50,774 nt of DNA from Eubacterium sp. (GCA_022511265.1 JAFLRX010000016.1:1-50774), one strand, 5' to 3'. Positions 8,599 to 16,982 are shown, numbered from the stretch's first letter. Notes: a model not told the origin generated them from the letters alone. Made by a program: numbers and translations.

Positions 8599-8627
8599 AA
8601 ATCGCCCGAAAGGGCGATTTTCTTTTT
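8599..8627 (+). terminator. terminator after the ABC exporter operon
   Basis: A perfect 9-bp stem AAATCGCCC/GGGCGATTT closed by a GAAA tetraloop and followed by TCTTTTT. Confidence 0.92.
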
Positions 8628-8632
8628 AACGG

Positions 8633-8661
8633 TTGAATTTTCGATAAAAATATGTTATTAT
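8633..8661 (+). promoter_or_regulatory. promoter of the Big_2/VanY gene
   Basis: TTGAAT (8633-8638), a 17-bp spacer and TATTAT (8656-8661), between the preceding terminator and the gene start. Confidence 0.75.
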
Positions 8662-8697
8662 ATAGGATATGAGACAAGCGGTGAAAGGAGCAAAAGC

Positions 8698-10368
8698 ATG
8701 GCACCTGATTTTCCCGATAACAGACAAACTGATATAATAGACCTTGAAGCCCTTTTCGACCAAGAAGGGCAAGAGCAGACAGAGACTGACGCGGCGCTGA
8801 GCCAATTAGACTTTGACGGTACCGATGAAGAGGACGAGGCCGCCCTGGCTGAGGAAAAACAGCGCAGAAAAAGAAACCGCCTTATCGGCAACATAATGAT
8901 ATACAGCGGCATAGCGATAATGATAGGGCTGTGCATAGTGACTGGTGTTCTGCTGTTTATGGGGCAGAGCGGTCAGCCCATACAGACGCTGCGCTTTGAA
9001 GAGCAGTCGATATCGGTACGGGCGGGGCACACTGTTAAACTGAATGTGCTGACCGAGCCGTCCGGCGTGCAGTACGCCGTATCTTTTACCAGCTCTGACA
9101 GCGAGATAGCCGAGGTAGAGCCTGACGGCACCGTCACCGCGATAAAGGCGGGCGAGGTGACTGTCACCGCCAAGAGCGGCGACCTCAGCGCACAGTGCAA
9201 TATCACCGTACAGCGCGACAGCATTTCCGGCTTTGAGATATCCCAACATGAAATAGAACTGAACACAGGCGAGGAGATAAAGATAGAGCTTACCTGCACG
9301 CCCGCCGACGCGGCGGATAAAAATTTTGTGTGGGAGAGCAGCGACACCTCTGTCGCCAAGGTAAAGGACGGTAAGATTACCGCGGCAGGCAGCGGCGAGG
9401 CGACCGTGACCGTTACTGATACCGTCACCGAGATAAGCCGCAGGATATCGGTAACCGTTACCGACCCTGAGACGGCTGAGAGCATTGCCTTTACCGAGGA
9501 GAGCATAACCCTTGAGGTAGGGGAGAGCTATGAGACGGTGCTGACATACACCCCCGACAATATAGAGACCAAATATTCGATATTCTACACCACCGACCAA
9601 TCAATAGCGTCGGTGGACGAGTACGGCGTGATAGTCGCAAACTCTGCCGGAGAATGTGTAATAAGCGCGGTCTACTATTATGACGATACAGTCACCGCCG
9701 AGATAAACGTCACCGTTATAGATCCGTTTGTTATCACCGGACCTGAGAGCGTGGAAGAAACACCTCCGCCGGTGGAAGAAACACCTCCGCCGATAGGACC
9801 GTCCGAGCCGGAGCTACCCGTCATTTCCGGTACGGGTATCGAGACGTTAAACGGTATAACCTACGTCAACGGCATAATGATAGCCAACAAGACCTATTCG
9901 CTGCCCGCCGACTATGACCCCGGCGTACAGGACGACGCGCTGTATGCCTTTTACAACATGCAGGCGGCCGCGTGGAATGACGGTATAAATCTGTACATCA
10001 TCTCCGGCTATCGCTCTTATTACACTCAAAAGGGACTGTATGAAAGCTATGTCGCAAGCGACGGAAAAGCCAACGCCGACCGCTATTCGGCACGTCCCGG
10101 CTATTCCGAGCATCAGACGGGATATGCCTTTGATTTAAACTCCGTTGACGACAGCTTTGCCTATACCGCGGAGGCTGCCTGGATAAGGGATAATTGCTAT
10201 AAATTCGGCTTTATAGTCCGCTATCCCGAGGGCAAGGAGAACATCACCGGCTATATCTACGAGCCGTGGCATGTGCGCTGGCTGGGTGACGATCTGGCGC
10301 TAAGCGTGTATAACAGCGGACTTACGCTGGAGGAATACTTCGGCATTACCTCCGAGTACAGTGACTGA
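8698..10368 (+). CDS. membrane-anchored Big_2-repeat protein with VanY-type D,D-carboxypeptidase domain
   Basis: A 556-residue surface protein. The first 60 residues are acidic and end in a basic KQRRKRNR stop-transfer, followed by one membrane helix (about 64-90). Residues about 98-345 hold three bacterial Ig-like Big_2 repeats with the typical VTAIKAGEVTVTA signature. A short Pro-Glu linker made of a duplicated VEETPPP unit leads to an M15B peptidase domain (about 385-550). The zinc ligands are visible in SEHQTGYAFDL near residue 470 and EPWH near 521, so it should trim the terminal D-Ala of peptidoglycan stems. AAAGGAG precedes the ATG. It is a single-gene unit with no vanRS, so a cell-wall housekeeping role is likelier than vancomycin resistance. 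Confidence 0.9.
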   Translation: MAPDFPDNRQTDIIDLEALFDQEGQEQTETDAALSQLDFDGTDEEDEAALAEEKQRRKRNRLIGNIMIYSGIAIMIGLCIVTGVLLFMGQSGQPIQTLRFEEQSISVRAGHTVKLNVLTEPSGVQYAVSFTSSDSEIAEVEPDGTVTAIKAGEVTVTAKSGDLSAQCNITVQRDSISGFEISQHEIELNTGEEIKIELTCTPADAADKNFVWESSDTSVAKVKDGKITAAGSGEATVTVTDTVTEISRRISVTVTDPETAESIAFTEESITLEVGESYETVLTYTPDNIETKYSIFYTTDQSIASVDEYGVIVANSAGECVISAVYYYDDTVTAEINVTVIDPFVITGPESVEETPPPVEETPPPIGPSEPELPVISGTGIETLNGITYVNGIMIANKTYSLPADYDPGVQDDALYAFYNMQAAAWNDGINLYIISGYRSYYTQKGLYESYVASDGKANADRYSARPGYSEHQTGYAFDLNSVDDSFAYTAEAAWIRDNCYKFGFIVRYPEGKENITGYIYEPWHVRWLGDDLALSVYNSGLTLEEYFGITSEYSD

Positions 10369-10453
10369 TAAACAATGCGTAATTTTGTGTGTCGCTTTGT
10401 CCGACGGAAATCAAGCAGTAGAAAAATGAAAAAAGCCGGAAGGAAAGAGGGGT

Positions 10454-10597
10454 ATGGGGGGAAAACCATCAGGGTTTTCACCCCCATTTGAAATAAAAAA
10501 GCCGCTCCAAAAATTATAAAAAGAGCGGCTGTTCAGCTTGTTGCAAAACCGACCATAGGGAGGTTTTAAGACAAGCTGCCGCCCGAATGGGCGGCAG
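10454..10597. other. convergent intergenic region with consecutive hairpins
   Basis: Between two converging genes lie: a 14-bp stem with one bulged A (10454-10467 with 10473-10487); the terminator stem described separately; a nested stem CAGCTTGT/ACAAGCTG enclosing AAAACC/GGTTTT; and a perfect 9-bp hairpin CTGCCGCCC/GGGCGGCAG (10576-10584 with 10589-10597). The density of structure exceeds what one bidirectional terminator needs. It may be a structured 3' UTR or repeat debris. No ORF with a ribosome binding site is seen. Confidence 0.5.
10490..10530 (-). terminator. terminator of the zinc-ribbon membrane protein gene
   Basis: On the minus strand, stem AGCCGCTC/GAGCGGCT (10530-10523 with 10507-10500) is followed by a TTTTTTATTT run. 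Confidence 0.8.
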
Positions 10598-10620
10598 TCA
10601 TATATAATATTTTTGTTATT

Positions 10621-11277
10621 TTATTTGTCTATAGATATTTTGAATATTCCGATAAGCGGAAGCGCCTTTGCCTTTCCGGCGGAAACATTGATAATTCCCG
10701 CAATGCCGATGAGTATCGGTATTGCCATAAAGATAAGGTGGATAAACCACGCGAATATGGTGCCGGGGATGTTAGCGCCGCCCATTGCGGCATAAAGTGC
10801 GGATTCCCAGCTGTTGCCCGCAAACAGGTTGTAGAAAAAGCTGGATATCGCGCCGTCGAATATTCCCGCGAGGATAGCGGTTATCAGAAGAGTTATCGCC
10901 TGAAAGCCGTGGAAAGTCAGCCACTTGGAGTTTTTCGCCATCAGCAGCGGCACAAGCAGTGCGAGTGCCGCAACGATTATACCCCAGAACGAGCCTAAGA
11001 ACCAGCCCAGCAGGATATAAAGAAATGTCGCGCAGTAGCCGAGTATCGCTATTGCCTTATTCGCCTGGATGTCGGCGGGGTCGATGGTGTCGGTGCTGTC
11101 TTTGGTCTTCATCACCTTTTGGAAGAAGTTTTCCGTATTGACGGGTGTGACAGCGGGTACAGGAGCGGGAGCGGGGGCAGCCGCCTGAGGTGCGGGATTT
11201 TCCAAAGATGCGCCGCATCCGCTGCATACCTTTGCGCCCTCGGCGTATTCCGTTCCGCATTTAACGCAAAATGCCAT
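10621..11277 (-). CDS. zinc-ribbon membrane protein of unknown function
   Basis: A 218-residue protein. Residues 3-24 form a double CxxC zinc ribbon (CVKCG and CSGCG), then comes a proline/alanine-rich linker (about 30-55) and roughly four hydrophobic segments from about residue 70 onward, including FLYILLGWFLGSFWGIIVAA. The membrane part resembles DUF4870-like small integral membrane proteins. The start at 11277 is chosen because the minus strand has GGAGG 7-12 bases upstream; the longer open frame to 11661 has no support and would cross the promoter. The ribbon would face the cytoplasm. The function is not known. Confidence 0.85.
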   Translation of the reverse strand: MAFCVKCGTEYAEGAKVCSGCGASLENPAPQAAAPAPAPVPAVTPVNTENFFQKVMKTKDSTDTIDPADIQANKAIAILGYCATFLYILLGWFLGSFWGIIVAALALLVPLLMAKNSKWLTFHGFQAITLLITAILAGIFDGAISSFFYNLFAGNSWESALYAAMGGANIPGTIFAWFIHLIFMAIPILIGIAGIINVSAGKAKALPLIGIFKISIDK

Positions 11278-11309
11278 GATATATACCTCCGTAAAAATTA
11301 AATTTGTGT

Positions 11310-11337
11310 TTGACACATTTGATAATTTTATTATACA
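11310..11337 (+). promoter_or_regulatory. promoter of the yhcC-like/nspC operon
   Basis: TTGACA (11310-11315), 16-bp spacer and TATACA (11332-11337). Its -10 overlaps the -10 of the opposing minus-strand promoter. Confidence 0.65.
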
Positions 11338-11358
11338 CGTTGGCTTTTGTGATGTCAA
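11330..11358 (-). promoter_or_regulatory. promoter of the zinc-ribbon gene
   Basis: On the minus strand TTGACA (11358-11353), a 17-bp spacer and TATAAT (11335-11330), both perfect. It overlaps the plus-strand promoter at 11310-11337. Confidence 0.85.
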
Positions 11359-11394
11359 TAGTTTCCGGACGGATATTTTTATGAAGGAGCGACA

Positions 11395-12372
11395 ATGAAC
11401 GCATTTGACTTTTCCGACAGTAACAAGCGTTATCATACCCTTGATTATTACAACCGACACTTTTACGGCGAAAAAGTATACAAGGCGGCGATAGACGCGG
11501 GCTGCACCTGCCCCAACCGCGACGGCACAAAGGGTAAAGGCGGATGTATATTTTGCAGCGGCGGCAGCGGGTATTTTACCGCCCGTCCCGACAATGCTGA
11601 CCTGCACGGTTCCGTCACGCGCCAGCTGACCGCCGAGCGGGACAGGATATACCGAAAGCACCCCGACAGCGGGCTGATAGCCTATTTTCAGGCAGGGTCC
11701 AACACCTATGCGGATGCTGCCGATATTGAAGAAATGCTTTCGGCGGCGGCAGACTTCGGGGTGAAAGGTATCTCGACAGCCACCCGTGCCGACTGCCTTG
11801 ATAAAGAAAAAATCGCGCTGCTGCGCGATTATAATAAAAAGCTGCCGCTGACTGTCGAGTTAGGGCTGCAGACGGCGCATGACAGCACCGCGCGGCAGAT
11901 AAACCGCTGCCATGGCTATGCGGATTTTCTGCGCGGCTATGATGTGTTAAAGGCAGCGGGCATACGGGTGTGCGTCCACATAATAGACGGTCTGCCCGGT
12001 GAAACAAGAGCCGATATGCTGGCTACCGCCGAGACGCTGGGGCGGCTTTGCCCCGACGCGGTGAAAATACATCTGCTGCATGTCATATCCGGCACGCCGC
12101 TGGCGCAGATGTATGAGGACGGCGGCTATACCCCGCTGACAAAAGAAGAGTATATTGATATTGTCGTCTCACAGCTGGAATACCTCCCGCCGCAATGCGT
12201 TATCGAGCGGCTGACCGGCGACGGGGACAAGCGTACGCTGCTCGCCCCGTTGTGGAGCAGAGATAAGATATCGGTGCTGGGCGGCATAGATAAGCTGATG
12301 AGCGAACGCGACACCTATCAGGGACGGTTGTATAAACAGAAAGGAGAAAAATATGAATCTTCCTGTGTTTGA
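11395..12372 (+). CDS. radical SAM protein, YhcC/TIGR01212 family
   Basis: A 325-residue radical SAM enzyme. The N-terminal Cys cluster occurs as CTCPNRDG followed by GGCIFC, the spacing typical of the YhcC/Elp3-like group rather than the plain CxxxCxxC. The TIM-barrel part contains YFQAGSNTYA and VELGLQTAHD, both characteristic of the TIGR01212 family. The biochemical role of this family is not settled. Its ATG follows GAAGGAG. Its last 20 bases overlap the start of nspC, so the two form an operon and are translationally coupled. Confidence 0.92.
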   Translation: MNAFDFSDSNKRYHTLDYYNRHFYGEKVYKAAIDAGCTCPNRDGTKGKGGCIFCSGGSGYFTARPDNADLHGSVTRQLTAERDRIYRKHPDSGLIAYFQAGSNTYADAADIEEMLSAAADFGVKGISTATRADCLDKEKIALLRDYNKKLPLTVELGLQTAHDSTARQINRCHGYADFLRGYDVLKAAGIRVCVHIIDGLPGETRADMLATAETLGRLCPDAVKIHLLHVISGTPLAQMYEDGGYTPLTKEEYIDIVVSQLEYLPPQCVIERLTGDGDKRTLLAPLWSRDKISVLGGIDKLMSERDTYQGRLYKQKGEKYESSCV

Positions 12373-13522
12373 TATAAATAAGGTCACCACCCCGTGCTAT
12401 GTGACGGAGGAAAAATACCTGCGGCATAACGCCGAGATATTAAAGTCCGTCTCGGACAGGACGGGCTGTAAGATATTGCTGGCGCAAAAGGCATTCTCAA
12501 TGTACGCGTGTTATCCGCTGTTAAAGCAGTACCTATGCGGCACCACCGCCAGCGGACTGTACGAGGCACGGCTGGGGTATGAAATGTTCGGCGGGGAGAC
12601 GCATGTATATTCTCCCGCGTACGACCCCGCGCAGATAACCGAGCTGGCAAAGTATGCGGGGCATTTTATGTTTAACTCGATACGGCAGTATGATCTGCAC
12701 AAAGGCGCGCTGACAGGCAAGGTATGCGGGGTGCGGGTAAATCCTCGCTTTTCCACGCAAGAGGGGCACGAGATATATGATCCCTGCGCGAAAGGCTCGC
12801 GCCTTGGGCAGACGCTGGAGGCATTTGAAAAAGACGTGGAGAGGTACGGACTGAACGGGATAAGCGGGCTGCACTTTCACACACTGTGCGAGCAGAACTC
12901 CGACGCGCTGAAGGCCACCGCCGAGGAGGTAGAGCGGCAGTTCGGCAAATATCTGGGTGAAATGAAGTGGATAAATTTCGGCGGCGGACATCATATCACC
13001 CGACCCGATTACGATATTGAGACGCTGTGTGAGGTAATAGAGTATTTCAGAGATAAATATTCGCTGGAGGTGTATCTCGAACCTGGCGAGGCGGTCGCGC
13101 TGAATGCGGGATTTCTGATAACCACCGTACTGGATGTTATCGGCGGCGACACCGACGGAGAGAACGACATAGCTATACTGGACACCTCGGCGGCATGCCA
13201 TATGCCGGACGTGCTGGAGATGCCGTACCGACCGACGGTGCTGGACAGCGAGTTTTCCACCGCGGGAGAGGCGGGGGCAAAGCCGCACAGCTATCGCCTC
13301 GGCGGACCCACCTGCCTTGCGGGGGACGTGATAGGCGACTATTCGTTTGATAGGCCGCTGAAGGCGGGGGACAGGCTGGTGTTCTGCGATATGGCGATAT
13401 ATTCCATGTGCAAGAACAACACCTTTAACGGTATGCCGCTGCCGACTATCTATTACAACCGCGACACAGGAATAGAAGAGGTAAAGAGGTTCGGGTATGA
13501 GGACTTTTTGAGGAGGATATAA
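12353..13522 (+). CDS. nspC: carboxynorspermidine/carboxyspermidine decarboxylase
   Basis: A PLP enzyme of the alanine-racemase fold that decarboxylates carboxyspermidine or carboxynorspermidine in the alternative polyamine pathway. The 389 residues match NspC length. The PLP lysine is expected in LAQKAFSMYACYPLL near residue 46; GLHFHTLCEQN and FGGGHHITRPDYD are typical family stretches. The start at 12353 follows AGAAAGGAG inside the upstream gene. The usual partner, carboxyspermidine dehydrogenase, is not in this window, so it must be elsewhere if the pathway works. A strong terminator follows. Confidence 0.93.
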   Translation: MNLPVFDINKVTTPCYVTEEKYLRHNAEILKSVSDRTGCKILLAQKAFSMYACYPLLKQYLCGTTASGLYEARLGYEMFGGETHVYSPAYDPAQITELAKYAGHFMFNSIRQYDLHKGALTGKVCGVRVNPRFSTQEGHEIYDPCAKGSRLGQTLEAFEKDVERYGLNGISGLHFHTLCEQNSDALKATAEEVERQFGKYLGEMKWINFGGGHHITRPDYDIETLCEVIEYFRDKYSLEVYLEPGEAVALNAGFLITTVLDVIGGDTDGENDIAILDTSAACHMPDVLEMPYRPTVLDSEFSTAGEAGAKPHSYRLGGPTCLAGDVIGDYSFDRPLKAGDRLVFCDMAIYSMCKNNTFNGMPLPTIYYNRDTGIEEVKRFGYEDFLRRI

Positions 13523-13526
13523 TAAC

Positions 13527-13565
13527 GCCCCTTGGCAGCCTGACGCTGCTAAGGGGCTTGTTTTA
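13527..13565 (+). terminator. terminator after nspC
   Basis: A 13-bp stem (13527-13539 with 13545-13557, one G-T pair) followed by TTGTTTTATT. It lies between two converging genes. Confidence 0.9.
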
Positions 13566-13566
13566 T

Positions 13567-14676
13567 TCAGTTGTCGTCTAATTCGCCGAGAAAATTCATG
13601 ATTATCTCAGAACATTCTTGCGGCTTTTGCTCGTATATCATGTGGTCGCCGCCTAAACATACTATCTTGCAGTTGCCCATTTTTTCGGCATAGGGATAGA
13701 TAACTTCTTCTCTGGATTTTCGGTGACTTTCAAGTATCTTTTGTATCGTTTCATCATCGTAATCCGTGCGGATCGGCTCCATATCGTCTAAGTGATTTAT
13801 CTCTATCTGGCGGTTCATCCATTTGTTATATTCTATTATATCTTCTTTTGTTTCAATGCCCCAGCTTGCGCAGATATACAGCTTTGGTATATCGTTGGTG
13901 ACAATGCCGTTAAATGCGTCCTGCGCGTTTTTCGCCAGCAGGCTGTCCTCTGAGACGGGTGCTATTGAATCCAGCGTCATGTACATAAGCGCGTCAGCGA
14001 GCTGTTGCTCTTCTTCGGTGTAATTGTCCGAATAATGATAAAAATAATTCCTCAGAACATATCGGCTAAAGCCCATTTTCGCCAAAAGCGCGAGTGACCT
14101 TTCTCCCAGCCCGACAGAATGACCCGGATAATCGTCAAATGCGGTATCGCTCAACTGGCTGCCGTCTACGAAAACTACCGCCTCTATTTCATCAGGATAA
14201 TTGCTTGCCCAATAGTTCGCGTACGCACCGCCGATAGAGTGGGGCATAAGTATATACGGTGCATCTATCCCGGCGTTTTTCAATGCCTTGCGATAGTCCT
14301 CGACTATGTATTCCAGCGTCATTTCGTTGTCGGTGTCATCGCTGAAACCATAGCCCGCACGGTCTACGAAAACCACAAGATTGTCCTCTTCTATCGGTGC
14401 GGTCGTCTGTCTCATGGCAACGGGGAAATCACCTGATGAATTACCCGCCATAGCTATTATGGTATGCTTGCCGTTTTCGTTGCCGAATTGCGCGACATTA
14501 AGACAATAGTCTCCCACCGAGACGGGATTATAATATCCCTTTTCCTTTAACAAATTGAATTCTTCATTGCTCTTTATACAATGGATAATATACGTCGCCG
14601 CCGTAAACAGCACCACCGCCGCAAGCAAAATAGCAACTATGCTGATTATTATTTTTTTAACACTCAGCTTTTTCAT
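13567..14676 (-). CDS. membrane-anchored alpha/beta hydrolase
   Basis: A 369-residue alpha/beta-hydrolase-fold protein with an N-terminal membrane anchor (about residues 8-31) and an extracytoplasmic catalytic domain. The nucleophile elbow is PHSIGG with Ser147; the oxyanion loop region is IAMAGNSSGDF, and VVFVDRAGYGFSDD is the strand-loop typical of proline-iminopeptidase-like members. The catalytic histidine is probably His345 in GGDHMIYE. The substrate is unknown. The ATG is preceded by a weak GGGTGAAAC site. It is transcribed alone from a promoter that carries a perfect palindrome over its start. Confidence 0.85.
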   Translation of the reverse strand: MKKLSVKKIIISIVAILLAAVVLFTAATYIIHCIKSNEEFNLLKEKGYYNPVSVGDYCLNVAQFGNENGKHTIIAMAGNSSGDFPVAMRQTTAPIEEDNLVVFVDRAGYGFSDDTDNEMTLEYIVEDYRKALKNAGIDAPYILMPHSIGGAYANYWASNYPDEIEAVVFVDGSQLSDTAFDDYPGHSVGLGERSLALLAKMGFSRYVLRNYFYHYSDNYTEEEQQLADALMYMTLDSIAPVSEDSLLAKNAQDAFNGIVTNDIPKLYICASWGIETKEDIIEYNKWMNRQIEINHLDDMEPIRTDYDDETIQKILESHRKSREEVIYPYAEKMGNCKIVCLGGDHMIYEQKPQECSEIIMNFLGELDDN

Positions 14677-14707
14677 GTTTCACCCAATTTTTTATGTTTT
14701 ACAAACA

Positions 14708-14722
14708 GTTAATGTCATTAAC
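14708..14722. promoter_or_regulatory. palindromic candidate operator of the hydrolase gene
   Basis: GTTAATGTCATTAAC is a perfect 7-1-7 inverted repeat located just downstream of the -10, where transcription should begin. That position suits a repressor site. The regulator is unknown. Confidence 0.55.
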
Positions 14723-14723
14723 T

Positions 14724-14752
14724 ATTATAACTCATCCGAGCCGTCTTGTCAA
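14724..14752 (-). promoter_or_regulatory. promoter of the alpha/beta hydrolase gene
   Basis: On the minus strand TTGACA (14752-14747), 17-bp spacer and TATAAT (14729-14724), perfect hexamers. Confidence 0.85.
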
Positions 14753-14753
14753 T

Positions 14754-14796
14754 GAAAACGCCGCAGCACCTTTGACCGAAATCAAAATGCTGCGGC
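14754..14796 (-). terminator. terminator after cadA
   Basis: On the minus strand the 9-bp stem GCCGCAGCA/TGCTGCGGC (14796-14788 with 14768-14760) is followed by GTTTTCATT. Confidence 0.75.
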
Positions 14797-14820
14797 AAAA
14801 CTATTTATCCGTGGTCGGAT

Positions 14821-16905
14821 TTATTTCTTCAACAATCTCAGCGAATTAAGCACCGCGATAACCGTCACGCCCACATCGGCGAACACCGCCGCCCACATAT
14901 TCGCAATACCCAGCACGCCCAGTACCTGTATTACCAGCTTTACCCCAAGCGCGAAAATTACATTTTGCAGTACGATATTGTTTGTCGCTCTGCTTATATT
15001 TATTGCGTCCAGCAGCTTTTCGGGGCTGTCGTTCATCAGCACCGCGTCGGCGGTCTCTATCGCGCTGTCAGCGCCCGCACCCATCGCTATGCCGACGTCC
15101 GCCTGCGCGATGACAGGCGCGTCGTTTATGCCGTCGCCGACAAATATCGCGCGCTTGCCCTTGCCGAGCGACGCTTTGGTCTGCTCGGTTATATCCCGCT
15201 TGTCGTCCGGCATCAGACCGCTGTGATATTCGTCTATGCCTAGCTCTTCGGCGGCTGCCTTTGCGGCGGCCTCGCTGTCGCCGGTCAGCATTATCGTCTT
15301 TATCTTTCTGCGTTTCAGCTCCGCTATCGTCTTTACCGCAGCGGGCTTTAGCGTGTCGGCGATTACTATGCAGCCGATATACTTTCCGCCGCGCGCCGCG
15401 TACAGCACCGTGCCGTCCTGCGGCTCACATTCGATACCGTTTTCGGCTAAGAATTTCGCGTTGCCGCACAGCACCTCTTCGCCGTCAACGACCGCGCGTA
15501 CACCCTTTCCGGCTATCTCCTCGCAGGAGGTCAGCCGCGTGTTGTCAAACGCTTTGCTGTATTCGGTCTGTACCGATACCGCTATCGGGTGGTTAGAGCT
15601 GCTCTCGGCGTACGCCGCCGTCTCCAGCAGCTCGGCTTCGCTTACGCCGTGGGGGTACATTTTGCTTACGTGGAATTTACCCTCGGTCAGCGTGCCTGTC
15701 TTGTCGAACAGCACCGCGCCCGCCTTGGCAAATGCCTCGAGATAGTTGCTGCCTTTTACCAGCACACCGCGCGAGGACGCTTTGCCTATACCCGCGAAAT
15801 ATCCCATCGGCACCGATATAACCAGCGCGCAGGGGCAGGAGATAACTAAGAAGATAAGTCCGCGCTGTACCCATGTCGCAAAATCAAACCCGGTGAACAG
15901 CGGCGGTATGACTGCTAACAGCACCGCCATCGCCACAACGGCAGGGGTGTAGTACCTCGCGAATACCGTAATAAAATTCTCGGTCTTGGTCTTTTTCTCG
16001 GCGGCGCGCTCTACCGTCTCCAGCATCTTGTACACCGCCGTGTCGGCAAACTCCGCAGTGGTCTTTACCGTCACGGTGCCGGATATGTTCAATGTGCCCG
16101 CTTTGACGGCGTCGTCTTCAGCGACGTCGCGCGGCATGCTCTCGCCGGTCAGCGCAGAGGTATCTACTGAGGTCGAGCCGCTGACTATCACGCCGTCCAG
16201 CGGTATCTTTTCGCCCGCCTTTATTCTTATAATAGAGCCGACAGGAACTTCTTCGGGTGCTACCGTTACATATTCGCCGTCACGCAGCAGCTCTGCCGAT
16301 TCGGGTCGGGTCTTTATCAGCGCGTTTATGCTGCGGCGTGAACGGTTGACCGCTATGCTTTGGAACAGCTCGCCCACCGAATAGAACAGCATTACCGCTA
16401 CGGCTTCCTCATACTCGCCGAGGATTATCGCGCCTATGCACGCAACCAGCATAAGGGTGTTTTCGTTGAAAAAGTTACGCTGGATAATAGCCTTAAACGC
16501 AGTGACAGCGACCTCGATACCGTTTATCACAAACGAGATAAGATAGCATACCAACGCCGCTATATACAGCGCACCCTCCTGCGCGACAAAATGCTCTATG
16601 ATAAATCCCGCCGCGAACAGCACCGCCGACACCGACAGCTTGATTATGTCGCCCTTATAGTCTGCCTTTTGCTCGGTATAGTCCTTCTTGCGGATGACTT
16701 CAACATCAGGTTCTAACGACTTTACTATCTTTTCTACCCGCTCGAACAGCTCGTCCTCGTCGATACGGTCGGCGGTGACGGTCAGCTCTTTACGGACAAA
16801 GTTCATAGCCGCCGCGGTAACCCTGTCGCTTTTTTCCGCCGCCGCGCGTATCTTTTCCGCGCAGTTGGCGCAGTCCAGCCCGTCAAGAATGTATTTGTAC
16901 TCCAT
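14821..16905 (-). CDS. cadA: heavy-metal P1B-type ATPase (CadA-like Zn/Cd/Pb exporter)
   Basis: A 694-residue metal-pumping ATPase of the cytoplasmic membrane. The N-terminal HMA domain carries GLDCANC (Cys12 and Cys15), the transport-site motif is SCPCALVIS near residue 357, and the phosphorylation motif DKTGTLTEGKF lies near residue 401. TGES and GDGINDAPVIAQADVGIAMG are also present. The CPC motif with the adjacent CadC-like repressor points to Zn, Cd or Pb export and not copper. The ATG follows AGGGGAT. It has its own promoter and operator, separate from the repressor gene upstream. Confidence 0.95.
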   Translation of the reverse strand: MEYKYILDGLDCANCAEKIRAAAEKSDRVTAAAMNFVRKELTVTADRIDEDELFERVEKIVKSLEPDVEVIRKKDYTEQKADYKGDIIKLSVSAVLFAAGFIIEHFVAQEGALYIAALVCYLISFVINGIEVAVTAFKAIIQRNFFNENTLMLVACIGAIILGEYEEAVAVMLFYSVGELFQSIAVNRSRRSINALIKTRPESAELLRDGEYVTVAPEEVPVGSIIRIKAGEKIPLDGVIVSGSTSVDTSALTGESMPRDVAEDDAVKAGTLNISGTVTVKTTAEFADTAVYKMLETVERAAEKKTKTENFITVFARYYTPAVVAMAVLLAVIPPLFTGFDFATWVQRGLIFLVISCPCALVISVPMGYFAGIGKASSRGVLVKGSNYLEAFAKAGAVLFDKTGTLTEGKFHVSKMYPHGVSEAELLETAAYAESSSNHPIAVSVQTEYSKAFDNTRLTSCEEIAGKGVRAVVDGEEVLCGNAKFLAENGIECEPQDGTVLYAARGGKYIGCIVIADTLKPAAVKTIAELKRRKIKTIMLTGDSEAAAKAAAEELGIDEYHSGLMPDDKRDITEQTKASLGKGKRAIFVGDGINDAPVIAQADVGIAMGAGADSAIETADAVLMNDSPEKLLDAINISRATNNIVLQNVIFALGVKLVIQVLGVLGIANMWAAVFADVGVTVIAVLNSLRLLKK

Positions 16906-16941
16906 AATAAATCCCCTTTTTATTTTATACTGAATATCTTT

Positions 16942-16971
16942 ATTTTATTGAATGTTTGAGTAACTATTCAA
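16942..16971 (-). promoter_or_regulatory. promoter of cadA
   Basis: On the minus strand TTGAAT (16971-16966), an 18-bp spacer and TAAAAT (16947-16942). The -35 lies inside the candidate repressor palindrome. Confidence 0.6.
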
Positions 16972-16972
16972 A
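16955..16972. promoter_or_regulatory. candidate ArsR/CadC operator at cadA
   Basis: TTTGAGTAACTATTCAAA is an imperfect palindrome that, read on the minus strand, contains TGAATAGTTACTCA. It closely resembles the TGAAC-A-GTTATTCA half-site pair known for SmtB/CadC-type repressors and overlaps the cadA -35. Confidence 0.7.
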
Positions 16973-16982
16973 TGTTGTCCCA

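Noticed and set aside
9751-9792. Duplicated 21-bp unit as a mobile or regulatory repeat
   Set aside because: It is an in-frame duplication encoding the VEETPPP hinge of the VanY-like protein.
11278-11661. N-terminal extension of the zinc-ribbon protein to 346 residues
   Set aside because: The extension crosses a consensus promoter and the radical SAM gene, while an ATG with GGAGG at the right distance starts exactly at the zinc ribbon.
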